A stretch of 64,000 bases of DNA from Sphingopyxis sp. 113P3. Its GTDB lineage: Bacteria > Pseudomonadota > Alphaproteobacteria > Sphingomonadales > Sphingomonadaceae. The stretch lies in NCBI RefSeq assembly GCF_001278035.1, contig NZ_CP009452.1:3319501-3383500 (forward strand), in the 5' to 3' direction. Positions within the stretch are counted from its first letter, which is position 1; each line of letters starts with the position of its first letter. The notes under the pieces are model-generated. The model made no database searches, had not been told where the DNA came from, and saw only the letters and a program-made list of their open reading frames with translations. Positions 18,744-27,210 of this stretch are shown here, one piece after another. Made by a program: the position numbers and the translations under genes.

Positions 18744-20714
18744 ATGAATAACGTGAAGAGCGCCGCGCCGCGTTTGCGGCGGAATCTGGGTTTGGCAAGC
18801 GTGTCGGCGATGGCCGTGATGCTCGCGACGCCGGCCTTTGCACAGTCCGAGGACGCCGCGCCTGCTCCGGCCAGTCCCGAGGATTCGATCGTCGTAACGG
18901 GCTCGCGCATCTCCACCGTGACGCCGTTCAACAGCCCCGACCCGATCACCGTCATCGATCCGGGCCTCGCGCAGAAGGAAGGCAAGTTCGACCTTGCCTC
19001 GACGCTGCAAAGCTCGCCGGTCGCCGCTGGGTCCACGCAGATCACCGCTGCGATCTCCTCGAACTTCGTCACCAATGGCGGCCCCGGCGCGCAGACGATC
19101 GACCTTCGCGGTCTCGGTGCCAACCGCACCCTCGTACTCCTCAACGGCCGCCGCGCCGGCCCCGCGGGCACCCGCGGCGGCGTGTCGTCGTTCGACCTCA
19201 ACGTCCTTCCCGCCTCGATCGCGGGTAGCGTCGAAATCCTGAAGACTGGCGCTTCGTCGGTTTATGGCTCGGATGCTGTTGCGGGCGTGGTCAACATCAA
19301 GACCAAGACCGACGTCGACGGGCTGGAGCTCAACCTCAACACCTCGGTTCCGTTTGACGGCGGCGGCGAAGAATATCGCCTCAATGCCGTATGGGGCAAA
19401 AAGTTCAGCCGCGGCCACATCCTGGCGGCGGTCGACTATACCCATGTCAAGGAACTCAGCCGGGGCGACCGCAGCTATCTTGCCTGCCCCGAAGCCTATA
19501 CCTTCCGCGAAGACGGGAGCCGCGCCGATCTGATCGATCCGCGCACCGGCAAGTATAAGTGCGAGGACCTGCCGTGGGGGCATGTCTGGACCTATAATCT
19601 GATCGACAACATGCAGCTCGATGGCCCCGGCGGCCCCAATACCGGGCTCAACGTCTCGCCCAACGGGCAGACCGTCCTGATGCAATATCAGTATCCAGGC
19701 GAAAGACTCGGCATTCCCGCCTTTGGCGCGCCATCATATGGATATGCCGGCTACCTCGATGAGGATGGCAACTTCATTCCGGGCATGTCTGACTTTGGCG
19801 CGCCTGCAGGCTGGTTCCCTGTAGGATATAACACTGCCACACAGTCGGTGCTCAATGCCTATCACCCGTTCGTCGAAGAGCAGACGATCATCCCGAAGAC
19901 ATCGCTGATCACGGGCTACCTTGAAGGCTCCTATGAGCTGAGCGACGAGGTCGAGGCATTCGGCGAATTCCTGTTCAATCGCCGCAAGACCTATCAGAAC
20001 GGCTGGCGCCAGTTCTGGAACTTCGGTTTTACCGGTGACCCTTATGGCACGGGCAACCTCTATGGCACGGGCACAATCTGGGCCCCGGGCTGGCAAGGCG
20101 TGAACTATGTCAGCCCGACCGCCATCACCAACCATGCCGACAGCAGCCAGAAGGTCGATTATTATCGCGGTGTCTTCGGCCTGCGCGGCCAGGCACCCGA
20201 GGGCGAAGGCTTCTTCGGAGGCTGGCGCTGGGAAATCTACGGCCAGTACAGCAAGAGCATCGGCCGCTACCGCAGCGAACAGATTCTGCAGGACGTCTAC
20301 GACGCCGGCTATTTCCAGTCGAGCTCATGCGTCGGACAGGTCCTGCCCGTCTCGGGCAAGCAGTGCATGGACCTGCCGTGGATGGACCCTTACTTCCTGC
20401 GCGGGGAACTGACGCCCGAACAGGTCGCCTATATTTTCGACTGGGAAGAGGGCAAGACCGTCTACACCCAGCTCACGGGTGAAGCGACGGTCTCGGGCAA
20501 GCTCTTCGAATTGCCTGCCGGTCCCGTCTCGGTCGCGCTCGGTATCACGGCACGGCAGGACAAGATCAACGACGTGCCGGGTGAGATAACCCGCGCCGGC
20601 AACGCGTGGGGTTCCTCGGCATCGGGCATCACCGCCGGCAAGAGCGTGACCACCGAAGCCTTCGGCGAAATCAACGTCCCGCTTCTGCGAACAAGCCCTT
20701 CTTTGAAGAGCTGA
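18744..20714 (+). CDS. TonB receptor, N-terminal fragment (signal peptide, plug, first half of barrel)
   Basis: This is the 656-residue open frame as it stands. Residues 1 to about 33 form a signal peptide (ending TPAFA-Q), followed by a disordered linker and the plug domain (about 45-180) with IDLRGLGANRTLVLLNGRR and ILKTGASSVYGSDAVAGVVN. The remaining residues are barrel strands and long loops that hold paired cysteines. The last nine or so residues (RTSPSLKS) are out of frame relative to the family. Confidence 0.85.
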   Translation: MNNVKSAAPRLRRNLGLASVSAMAVMLATPAFAQSEDAAPAPASPEDSIVVTGSRISTVTPFNSPDPITVIDPGLAQKEGKFDLASTLQSSPVAAGSTQITAAISSNFVTNGGPGAQTIDLRGLGANRTLVLLNGRRAGPAGTRGGVSSFDLNVLPASIAGSVEILKTGASSVYGSDAVAGVVNIKTKTDVDGLELNLNTSVPFDGGGEEYRLNAVWGKKFSRGHILAAVDYTHVKELSRGDRSYLACPEAYTFREDGSRADLIDPRTGKYKCEDLPWGHVWTYNLIDNMQLDGPGGPNTGLNVSPNGQTVLMQYQYPGERLGIPAFGAPSYGYAGYLDEDGNFIPGMSDFGAPAGWFPVGYNTATQSVLNAYHPFVEEQTIIPKTSLITGYLEGSYELSDEVEAFGEFLFNRRKTYQNGWRQFWNFGFTGDPYGTGNLYGTGTIWAPGWQGVNYVSPTAITNHADSSQKVDYYRGVFGLRGQAPEGEGFFGGWRWEIYGQYSKSIGRYRSEQILQDVYDAGYFQSSSCVGQVLPVSGKQCMDLPWMDPYFLRGELTPEQVAYIFDWEEGKTVYTQLTGEATVSGKLFELPAGPVSVALGITARQDKINDVPGEITRAGNAWGSSASGITAGKSVTTEAFGEINVPLLRTSPSLKS

Positions 20715-21904
20715 CGCTGTCGGCCGCAGCCCGCGTCACCAGCGTCAAATCGACGCGCGCATCGGACGGCGTGTCGGCGAGCGACAATGGCAACTGGACC
20801 TACAAGCTGGGTGCCAACTGGGCGCTCAACGACTGGCTGCGCTTCCGCGGCAGCTACGGCACCTCGTTCCGTGCTCCGGCCCTGTTCGAGCAGTTCCTCG
20901 CCAATGAAACCAGCTTCCCGAACGCGCGGAACATCGACCCGTGCGTCAACTGGCAGCTCGGGCTCGACCGGGGCACGACCACGCAGCGCGTGGCGGACAA
21001 CTGCGCCTCGCAGGGAATCCCCGGCAACTATGCCGGCGGCGCGATCACGGCGACCTCCTATGCGCAGGGTGGTCTCGGCCAGCTGCGCTCGGAAACCTCG
21101 CGCGCATGGGTCGTGGGCGGCATCCTCACGCCCAAGTTCGACTTCCTGCCCGACACGACCATCAACCTTGCGGTCGATTATTTCGATATCAGGGTGAAGG
21201 GCGAGATCACGCAGCTTGGAGCGTCCAACATCGTCTTTGGCTGCTATGATTCGGACAATTTCCCGAACGAGCCCTTGTGCGACCTGTTCACGCGCGGCCA
21301 GGCGGCCGATCCGCTGGCGATTGCCGAAGTCTATGACCAGTTCGTCAACATCGCGAGCCAGCGTAACAGCGGCGTCGATGTCGAACTCAATCTGCGTCAC
21401 GATCTTGGCAAGCTTGGTCGGCTCTCTTTCACGGCGGGGATGACCTGGCAGACCAAGGATTCGTTCCGTCTGCTGCCGAACTCGCCCGCAACCTCGGATA
21501 ATGGCGAAGCGGGTTCCCCGCAGTGGGTCGGCGATTTCCGCGCTTCGTGGGAGACCAACGGCGGCTTCACGCTCTTCTATGGCATGAACGTCATTGGCGG
21601 CACGTCGGATGTCGCGGACTTTTTGGACCGCAACGGCGACCTGTGCATCAATTCGGCACTGCGCGGCCGCTATTGTCCGAAGCTCACGGCGCCGGCGACC
21701 TTCTACCACAACGTCTCGGTCTCGCAGGAGATCGCCGAGCGGTTCGAGGTCACCTTCGGTATCGCCAATCTGTTCGACACCCGCCCGCCGCGCGTGTCGG
21801 TGCTGAACGGCGGACAGATTGCAACGCTCGGTCCCGTGATCGTCGCGTCGCAATATCCGTTCACGGGGCGCCGCGCCTTCCTGAACATCAAGAGCAAATT
21901 CTGA
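20688..21904 (+). CDS. TonB receptor, C-terminal barrel fragment
   Basis: This is the downstream frame, which continues the barrel from ANKPFFEELTLSAAARV to the terminal Phe (about 405 residues). It includes the family-typical FRAPALFEQF and RNSGVDVELN segments. An open frame in this register exists from 20606, but its first 28 residues are not receptor-like. It has no signal peptide and no ribosome-binding site at the frame junction, so it is not expected to be made on its own. Confidence 0.7.
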
Positions 21905-21926
21905 TCGATTTGACAGATGAGGCGGC

Positions 21927-21952
21927 GGGGCGGCATGGCAACATGCCGCCCC
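21927..21952 (+). terminator. Hairpin between TonB receptor and first sulfotransferase gene
   Basis: A perfect 10-bp stem (GGGGCGGCAT/ATGCCGCCCC) with a 6-base loop, followed by GTTTCATTT. It may end or attenuate the receptor transcript so that the sulfotransferases are made at a lower level. Confidence 0.6.
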
Positions 21953-21977
21953 GTTTCATTTAAGGAGCATCGCGGTC

Positions 21978-22763
21978 ATGCCGACCGTCCTCGTGAAGGC
22001 TGACACGCTCGACGAAGCCAATCGCCGCTTCGCGCAAGCGCCGCTACGTCAGCCCATATTCCTCAACAGCGTTCCCAAGAGCGGCAGCCACCTGCTGCGC
22101 AACATCATGCGCATGTTCGTTCCCGTCGAGCAGCAATATGGGCGCGACTTCATCCAATGGGCCAATCTGCAGCAGCACCGCAGCGCGTTCGACCCCGCGC
22201 GTCCCATGCTGAGCTGGGGCCACCTCTTTCTCGCCGACGCGTCGGCGATCGAGACGGCAAGCGCCCGGCGGATCCTTCTTTATCGCGACCCATATGACTG
22301 GGTGATCGCGCGAGCGCGCTTCTTCGTCTCCGAACAATTTGCGAGCAATATGGATCATCTGAAATCGGGGGCGCTGACCGCCGATGAATTGCTGACGATG
22401 ATGATCTTCGGTCTGCCCGGGAAGGCGCCCTCGCTGCGCGACATTTACGAGATGAACGCCGCTGCATGGCTTGGCGCCCGGGTCCACGCGGTGAAATTCG
22501 AAGATATGGTGCGGCATATCGCCGCGCTCGATTCGCCCGAAGCCGATCAATTCTTTGCCTCCTTGTTCGATGCGTGCGGTATCGAGCGGCCGAGCGACTG
22601 GAAGGAGCGCGTGCGCCTCGGCGCCGACCGCAAGCAAAGCGGCACGGCGCGGGAAAATCTGACCGGCGTGACGTTCGAATTCCCTGACGCGCTTGGCCCG
22701 CGCCATCGGGCGCTGGTCGACTATCACGTCCCAGGGCTTCGCGCCCTGCTGGGCTATGCGTAG
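21978..22763 (+). CDS. Sulfotransferase-domain protein
   Basis: A 261-residue cytoplasmic protein of the sulfotransferase superfamily. The 5'-phosphosulfate loop of the PAPS site is NSVPKSGSHLLRN (residues 30-42, with K34 as the expected catalytic/binding Lys). The 3'-phosphate motif is ILLYRDPYDWVIARARFF (about 99-116). In that motif the Arg is kept (R103), but the usual Ser eight residues later is Ala111, so PAPS binding may be altered. The C-terminal KxGxxGxW loop was not found. The acceptor is unknown. It follows the receptor by 73 bases with a hairpin between, and leads into a second sulfotransferase 15 bases on. Confidence 0.8.
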   Translation: MPTVLVKADTLDEANRRFAQAPLRQPIFLNSVPKSGSHLLRNIMRMFVPVEQQYGRDFIQWANLQQHRSAFDPARPMLSWGHLFLADASAIETASARRILLYRDPYDWVIARARFFVSEQFASNMDHLKSGALTADELLTMMIFGLPGKAPSLRDIYEMNAAAWLGARVHAVKFEDMVRHIAALDSPEADQFFASLFDACGIERPSDWKERVRLGADRKQSGTARENLTGVTFEFPDALGPRHRALVDYHVPGLRALLGYA

Positions 22764-22778
22764 ATCGGGAGCGATGCA

Positions 22779-24404
22779 GTGAGTGCGACCAACGGGCGCG
22801 GAACGGTGACCACCTACCCGGCGCTAACCCAAGCCGACGAGCTCGCTGCGGCCGGAAAGCTGGATGCGGCCGCGCAGCGTATCATCGAACATCTGCGCCG
22901 GCATCCGGACGAGCCCCAGGGCCTTGCCAAGCTGGGCGAGTTCGCGATGCTCCTCGGCGGGCTCGTTCAAGCGGAGCAATTTCTTCGCCGCGCGATCCTG
23001 CGCGGAGCCAACCAGTTCGAGGTGCGCCGCAACCTCGCCTCGGTCCTCAACCAGCAGGAGCGGCTCGACGAAGCGCGCGCGATGTTCGAGGCGCTGGCCA
23101 GCGAAGGCGACGATCCAACGATCTCCGCCTTGCATGGACTGACCCTCGACAAGCTCGGCCGCAACGACGAGGCACGCGAAATCCTTGAAAACCTGGTCAC
23201 CCTCTATCCTGACCGCCCCCATTTCTGGATTTCCTACGGGCACAATCTGCGCGCCGCAGGACGCGTCGACGATGCGATCGCAGCTTATCGCAAGGCCACC
23301 GAGATCGATTATGAATGCGGCGAAGCCTGGTGGGGGCTTGCGAGCATCAAGAGCCGCGTCTTCACTGAGGCCGACATCGAGATGATGCAAAAGGGCCTGA
23401 AGGTCGCGATCGACGAACGCAACAGCTCGCCCCTCCATTTTGCGCTTGCCCGCGCCTTTCACGACCGGAAGCGCCACGCCGAAGCGTTCGAACATTATCG
23501 CGAGGCCAACCGCCAGCGCGCCGAAAGCATCGGCTATGATGCAAAGGAGCTGACCGAAGAAATCGCCGAGCTCGAACGCGTTGTGACGCGCGATTTCATC
23601 GCCGCGCTGCCCGACGTGCCGGCGGGCGACAGCGTGCCGGTTTTCATCGTCAGCCTTCCGCGATCAGGCTCGACCTTGCTCGAACAGATGCTTGGCAGTC
23701 ACGCCGACATCGAACCCGTGGGCGAACTTCCCTATGCGCCTGCAATCCTGCGCAGCGTCATGGAAATGGCGACGCGGCGCGGTCCCGTCACCGTACCGCA
23801 GCTGATCGCGGCGCTGGACCCCAGTCGGGCGGCAGCGATGGGGGAGGATTATCTCCACCGCGCCGCGTTTCATCGCAAGACCGGCAAACGCTATTTCATC
23901 GACAAGCTCCCGCACAACTGGAGCAACATCATGTTCCTGCGCAAGATATTGCCGCAGGCAAAATTCCTCGACATCCGCCGCCCGGCGATGGACTGCTGCT
24001 TTTCCAACTTCACCCAGAGCTTCTCGCGCGCGCACGCCTCCTCCTTCGCGCTCGGCGACATCGGCCAATGCTATGTCGATTATGTGCGGCTGATGACGCA
24101 CCTCGGCCGCGTTGCGCCGGGGCTCGTCCACCATATCGATTACGCCGCGCTCGTCGCAGATCCCGAAGCGCAGCTGCGGCCAGCGCTCGCGCATCTGGGG
24201 CTTGAATGGGATCCCGCGATCCTCGAGTTCCACAAGCTCGACCGCGTCGTGCGCACGCCATCGAGCGAGCAGGTACGCCGCCCGCTCAACCGCGACGGGA
24301 TGGAGGTCTGGCGTCCTTATGCCGAATGGCTGGGACCGCTCCGCGATGCGCTGGGAGATCTGGCCGAACAGGAAGGGCGCCGGAAAACCCCGGCGCCCTC
24401 TTAA
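22779..24404 (+). CDS. TPR-repeat sulfotransferase
   Basis: A 541-residue two-domain protein. Residues about 20-280 are tetratricopeptide repeats (helix pairs such as DEARAMFEALASEG, DEAREILENLVTLYPDRP and DDAIAAYRKATEID). Residues about 285-530 are a Sulfotransfer_3-type domain with the PAPS loop LPRSGSTLLEQ (PRSGST at 294-299) and the 3'-phosphate motif FLDIRRPAMDCCFSNF (about 396-411). Such fusions are common in sphingomonads and Caulobacter beside TonB receptors, and their acceptors are not known to me. The TPR part suggests a protein or peptide substrate. The start is a GTG 15 bases after the preceding stop. Confidence 0.85.
   Translation: MSATNGRGTVTTYPALTQADELAAAGKLDAAAQRIIEHLRRHPDEPQGLAKLGEFAMLLGGLVQAEQFLRRAILRGANQFEVRRNLASVLNQQERLDEARAMFEALASEGDDPTISALHGLTLDKLGRNDEAREILENLVTLYPDRPHFWISYGHNLRAAGRVDDAIAAYRKATEIDYECGEAWWGLASIKSRVFTEADIEMMQKGLKVAIDERNSSPLHFALARAFHDRKRHAEAFEHYREANRQRAESIGYDAKELTEEIAELERVVTRDFIAALPDVPAGDSVPVFIVSLPRSGSTLLEQMLGSHADIEPVGELPYAPAILRSVMEMATRRGPVTVPQLIAALDPSRAAAMGEDYLHRAAFHRKTGKRYFIDKLPHNWSNIMFLRKILPQAKFLDIRRPAMDCCFSNFTQSFSRAHASSFALGDIGQCYVDYVRLMTHLGRVAPGLVHHIDYAALVADPEAQLRPALAHLGLEWDPAILEFHKLDRVVRTPSSEQVRRPLNRDGMEVWRPYAEWLGPLRDALGDLAEQEGRRKTPAPS
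24375..24400 (+). terminator. Hairpin at the 3' end of the TPR-sulfotransferase gene
   Basis: A perfect 9-bp stem (GGGCGCCGG/CCGGCGCCC) with a 6-base loop lies inside the last codons of the sulfotransferase gene and just before the convergent ahcY stop. It could act for both strands. The T-run is weak (TCTT). Confidence 0.5.
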
Positions 24405-24431
24405 CCCGTCGGTTTCGCGCGAAGCGCTCTA

Positions 24432-25838
24432 TCAATAGCGGTAATGATCGGGCTTGAAGGGCCCCTCGACCGGCACGCCAATATAGTCGGCCTGCTTTTG
24501 TGTGAGCTTGCTCAGCTTCACCCCGAGCTTTTCAAGGTGGAGCGCCGCGACCTTTTCATCGAGATGCTTGGGCAGGACATAGACTTCGTTCTTGTACTGG
24601 TCGCCCTTGGTGAACAGCTCGATCTGCGCGAGCACCTGATTGGTGAAGCTCGACGACATGACGAACGACGGGTGGCCGGTGGCGCATCCGAGATTCACGA
24701 GGCGCCCCTTGGCAAGCACGATGATCTGCTTGCCGTCGGGGAATTCGACGAGGTCGGTGCCCGGCTTGACCTCAGTCCACTTGTAGTTGGCGAGCGCTGC
24801 AATCTGGATCTCGCTGTCGAAATGGCCGATGTTGCACACGATGCTCATCGGTTTCATCGCCGCCATATGCTCGGCGGTGATGACGTCGGCATTGCCGGTC
24901 GCTGTGACGAATATGTCGGCGCGCTCGACGGCTTCGTCCATCGTCACCACCTCATAACCCTCCATCGCCGCCTGCAGGGCGCAGATCGGGTCGATTTCGG
25001 TGACGAGCACGCGCGCGCCGCCGTTGCGCAGCGAGGCGGCCGAACCCTTGCCCACATCGCCAAATCCCGCGACCGCGGCGACCTTGCCCGCCAGCATCAC
25101 GTCGGTGGCACGGCGGATCGCGTCGACCAGCGATTCCTTGCAGCCGTAAAGATTGTCGAACTTGGACTTGGTGACGCTGTCGTTGACGTTGATCGCCGGG
25201 AAGGGCAGCTCGCCCTTCTTCGCAATCTCGTAGAGACGGTGAACGCCAGTCGTGGTCTCTTCCGAAACACCCTTCAGCGCCTTCACGGTCCTGGTCAGAT
25301 AGCCGGGGTTCGCCGCGACAAATGCCTTGAGCGCACGCTGGAACTCGACCTCTTCCTCATTCTCCGGCGCGGGGAGCGTCGCGCCCGCCTCGATCTTCGC
25401 GCCCCAAAGCGCGAACATGGTGGCGTCGCCGCCATCGTCGAGGATGATGTTCGCGGTTTCGTCGCCCCAGTCGAAGATGCGGCCGACATAATCCCAATAG
25501 TCGGCGAGGCTTTCGCCCTTTACCGCGAACACCGGCGTTCCGCCCGCAGCGATCGCAGCGGCGGCATGGTCCTGCGTCGAAAAGATATTGCACGTGGCCC
25601 AGCGTACCTCGGCGCCGAGCGCCTTCAGCGTCTCGATGAGCACCGCTGTCTGGATCGTCATATGAAGCGACCCGGTAATCCGCGCGCCCTTCAGCGGCTG
25701 CGCCGCGCCATATTCGGCGCGCAGCGCCATCAGGCCGGGCATTTCGGTTTCGGCGATCGCGATTTCCTTGCGTCCAAAGTCGGCAAGGCCGATGTCGGCA
25801 ATCACATAGTCACGGGTGTCGGCGGCGAGAGTAGCCAC
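24432..25838 (-). CDS. ahcY: Adenosylhomocysteinase
   Basis: A 468-residue S-adenosylhomocysteine hydrolase that splits SAH into adenosine and homocysteine and so keeps methyltransferases running. The NAD-binding motif [10 protein letters not shown], the [10 protein letters not shown] substrate region, the VTATGN segment, the [10 protein letters not shown] segment and the C-terminal KPDHYRY are all intact. The start is a GTG preceded by AGGAG at 7 bases. The gene would normally be followed by the divL-like gene on the same strand; here a 5.7-kb plus-strand island lies between. A palindromic operator and an insertion sequence lie upstream. Confidence 0.97.
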   Translation of the reverse strand: MATLAADTRDYVIADIGLADFGRKEIAIAETEMPGLMALRAEYGAAQPLKGARITGSLHMTIQTAVLIETLKALGAEVRWATCNIFSTQDHAAAAIAAGGTPVFAVKGESLADYWDYVGRIFDWGDETANIILDDGGDATMFALWGAKIEAGATLPAPENEEEVEFQRALKAFVAANPGYLTRTVKALKGVSEETTTGVHRLYEIAKKGELPFPAINVNDSVTKSKFDNLYGCKESLVDAIRRATDVMLAGKVAAVAGFGDVGKGSAASLRNGGARVLVTEIDPICALQAAMEGYEVVTMDEAVERADIFVTATGNADVITAEHMAAMKPMSIVCNIGHFDSEIQIAALANYKWTEVKPGTDLVEFPDGKQIIVLAKGRLVNLGCATGHPSFVMSSSFTNQVLAQIELFTKGDQYKNEVYVLPKHLDEKVAALHLEKLGVKLSKLTQKQADYIGVPVEGPFKPDHYRY

Positions 25839-25927
25839 GTCGTTTCTCCTGTCAGGCGGGCGCGGACGCGCGGACGCGGCGGCGCAATTATGTTGCGCGC
25901 CCTAACCCAAAGCGCTCCTGCGATCAA

Positions 25928-25947
25928 ATATAAACTTTTCTTTATAT
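25928..25947 (-). promoter_or_regulatory. 20-bp palindromic operator upstream of ahcY (SahR-like)
   Basis: ATATAAA, six bases (CTTTTC), then TTTATAT gives perfect 7-bp arms in an AT-rich island, 90 bases upstream of the ahcY start. SahR, an ArsR-family repressor that senses SAH, controls ahcY and methionine genes in many proteobacteria through AT-rich palindromes of this size. The assignment to SahR is inference. Confidence 0.55.
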
Positions 25948-25961
25948 CGCAAGAGCCGCGC

Positions 25962-25970
25962 GCCTTGCCG
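25962..25970. repeat. Target-site duplication, left copy
   Basis: The 9 bases GCCTTGCCG abut the left inverted repeat of the insertion sequence. An identical copy abuts the other end. Confidence 0.9.
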
Positions 25971-27187
25971 CAGGGCTATCGCATTTGACCGAGGATGGTT
26001 TTGGCGAAGGCGTTGGACCATCCGGAGCGTTTGCGTTTTCTCCTGATGGAGATATCGGGTCTGGCGGTTCGCAGGACATTGAGGGCGAGCTTGCGCAAGG
26101 TTGCGAGATTTTCGGGGGCATGGTCCTTTCGGCTGCGGGCGCGATCTTCATCGAATGTCATGTCGAGCACCCAGTGGAGACCATTTTCGATCGACCAGTG
26201 GGATCTGGCGGCGGCAAGATATTCTTCCGGGCTCAGCGTCCGGGATGAGAGATGATAATGGCGGGTCGTTGTGGTCTTTCCATTGCGGGTGACCGTGGCC
26301 TCGATCATGCCGAGACAGGCAAGAGCGGGCATGTCCACCGGTTCGGTGCAGGCGCGCTTGGGACCGTGCAGCCAGCCAAGGTCATGGCTGACAAAAGCCC
26401 GCCGCTCTTCGAGACGTCCATGATCGGCATCGCTTGTCTCAGTCGTGGCGAGACCGGCAAGGATATCCGGTGCAGCGAAGTAGCTGGCCACCGCCTCATG
26501 CAGGGCCGGTCTGTTCGCCTTGAGACGTAAGAGATAATCGCCGCCACGATCGAGGACCAGCTGCGCAGTCTCGGTCTGGCAGTGCAGGGCATCGGCGGTG
26601 ACAAGCTGGCCCGTGAGGTCCAGGCATTCGAGGAGCGCTCTTGCGGCAAGGATTTCGCTGTCGCCTTCCCCCGGACGGAAGCTTTCCTGGCCGATGACGG
26701 TGCGTGTCGACGAGGCAAAGGCCGTCACCACCGCCAGCGGCGATCGGCCGGCTGCCGTGTCGAACGAGCGCCGCAATGTCTTGCCGTCGATGGCGACAAC
26801 ACCGGCACCCGCTTCGCCAAGAGCGGTCAGAAATTGCTCGAAGCAGCGTGCAAAGGCTGCCGGATCCAGCAGCCGGAAAATCCGGGAGAAGGTGTCATGG
26901 CTGGGAACCCCATTCTCAAGGCGCAGAAACTCCCGGAACAGATCCTCGCGATCCACCGCGAAATCCGCAAAATCCGAACAACTCTCCGCCCCGCAGATCG
27001 ACGCCGTCAGCGCCATCGTCAGCACTTCCAGCAGATCGTGACGGCGCGCGTTGCCCGTTCGCGGATCGCGAAGATCATCAAACGCCGCGGCAAACCAGGA
27101 CATGGATATCCTCCTTACTATGAAGGACACCCAAAGAGGCCATATCAACTCATCGCGCTACTATATTTTTCAAATGCGATTCCCCTG
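25971..27187 (-). mobile_element. ISAs1-family insertion sequence, intact
   Basis: A 1217-bp element. Its ends are CAGGGCTATCGCATTTG at 25971-25987 and, on the other strand, CAGGGGAATCGCATTTG at 27171-27187 (15 of 17 identical). The 9 bases GCCTTGCCG occur directly on both sides (25962-25970 and 27188-27196) as a target duplication. One transposase fills the element, and its stop codon lies inside the left inverted repeat. The element sits between ahcY and algH, 24 bases from the ahcY operator. Confidence 0.93.
25976..27103 (-). CDS. ISAs1-family transposase
   Basis: A 375-residue DDE transposase of the ISAs1 (H-repeat) family. Visible are the N-terminal DLRDPRTGNARRHDLLEVL segment, the first catalytic Asp in VVAIDGKTLRRS, the second in VTADALHCQ, and the C-terminal HWSIENGLHWVLDMTF with the catalytic Glu, followed by ENLATLRKLALN. 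The protein appears full length and undamaged, so the element may still move. I chose the ATG at 27103 because AAGGAGG precedes it at 7 bases; the frame is open 45 bases further upstream. Confidence 0.93.
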   Translation of the reverse strand: MSWFAAAFDDLRDPRTGNARRHDLLEVLTMALTASICGAESCSDFADFAVDREDLFREFLRLENGVPSHDTFSRIFRLLDPAAFARCFEQFLTALGEAGAGVVAIDGKTLRRSFDTAAGRSPLAVVTAFASSTRTVIGQESFRPGEGDSEILAARALLECLDLTGQLVTADALHCQTETAQLVLDRGGDYLLRLKANRPALHEAVASYFAAPDILAGLATTETSDADHGRLEERRAFVSHDLGWLHGPKRACTEPVDMPALACLGMIEATVTRNGKTTTTRHYHLSSRTLSPEEYLAAARSHWSIENGLHWVLDMTFDEDRARSRKDHAPENLATLRKLALNVLRTARPDISIRRKRKRSGWSNAFAKTILGQMR

Positions 27188-27196
27188 GCCTTGCCG
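27188..27196. repeat. Target-site duplication, right copy
   Basis: The second copy of GCCTTGCCG, directly after the right inverted repeat and 15 bases from the algH stop codon. Confidence 0.9.
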
Positions 27197-27210
27197 GCCC
27201 CGACGCGGCG

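Larger units (their letters stand above)
18744..21904 (+). pseudogene. TonB-dependent outer-membrane receptor with one-base frameshift
   Basis: Two overlapping frames together encode one TonB-dependent receptor of about 1053 residues. The reading shifts at 20687/20688, where CTTCTGCGAACAAG would read LLANKPFF if one extra G were present. All receptor parts exist across the two frames: signal peptide, plug with the TonB box region DSIVVTGSRI, barrel strands, and the last residue Phe (LNIKSKF). As written the protein truncates after 656 residues and would lack most of the barrel. It is either a recent pseudogene or a sequencing error. Two sulfotransferase genes follow in the same direction. Confidence 0.8.

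Noticed and set aside
25839..25970. Possible SAH or SAM riboswitch before ahcY
   Set aside because: I could not find the conserved core of either class in the 132 bases available. The AT-rich palindrome is better explained as a protein operator.
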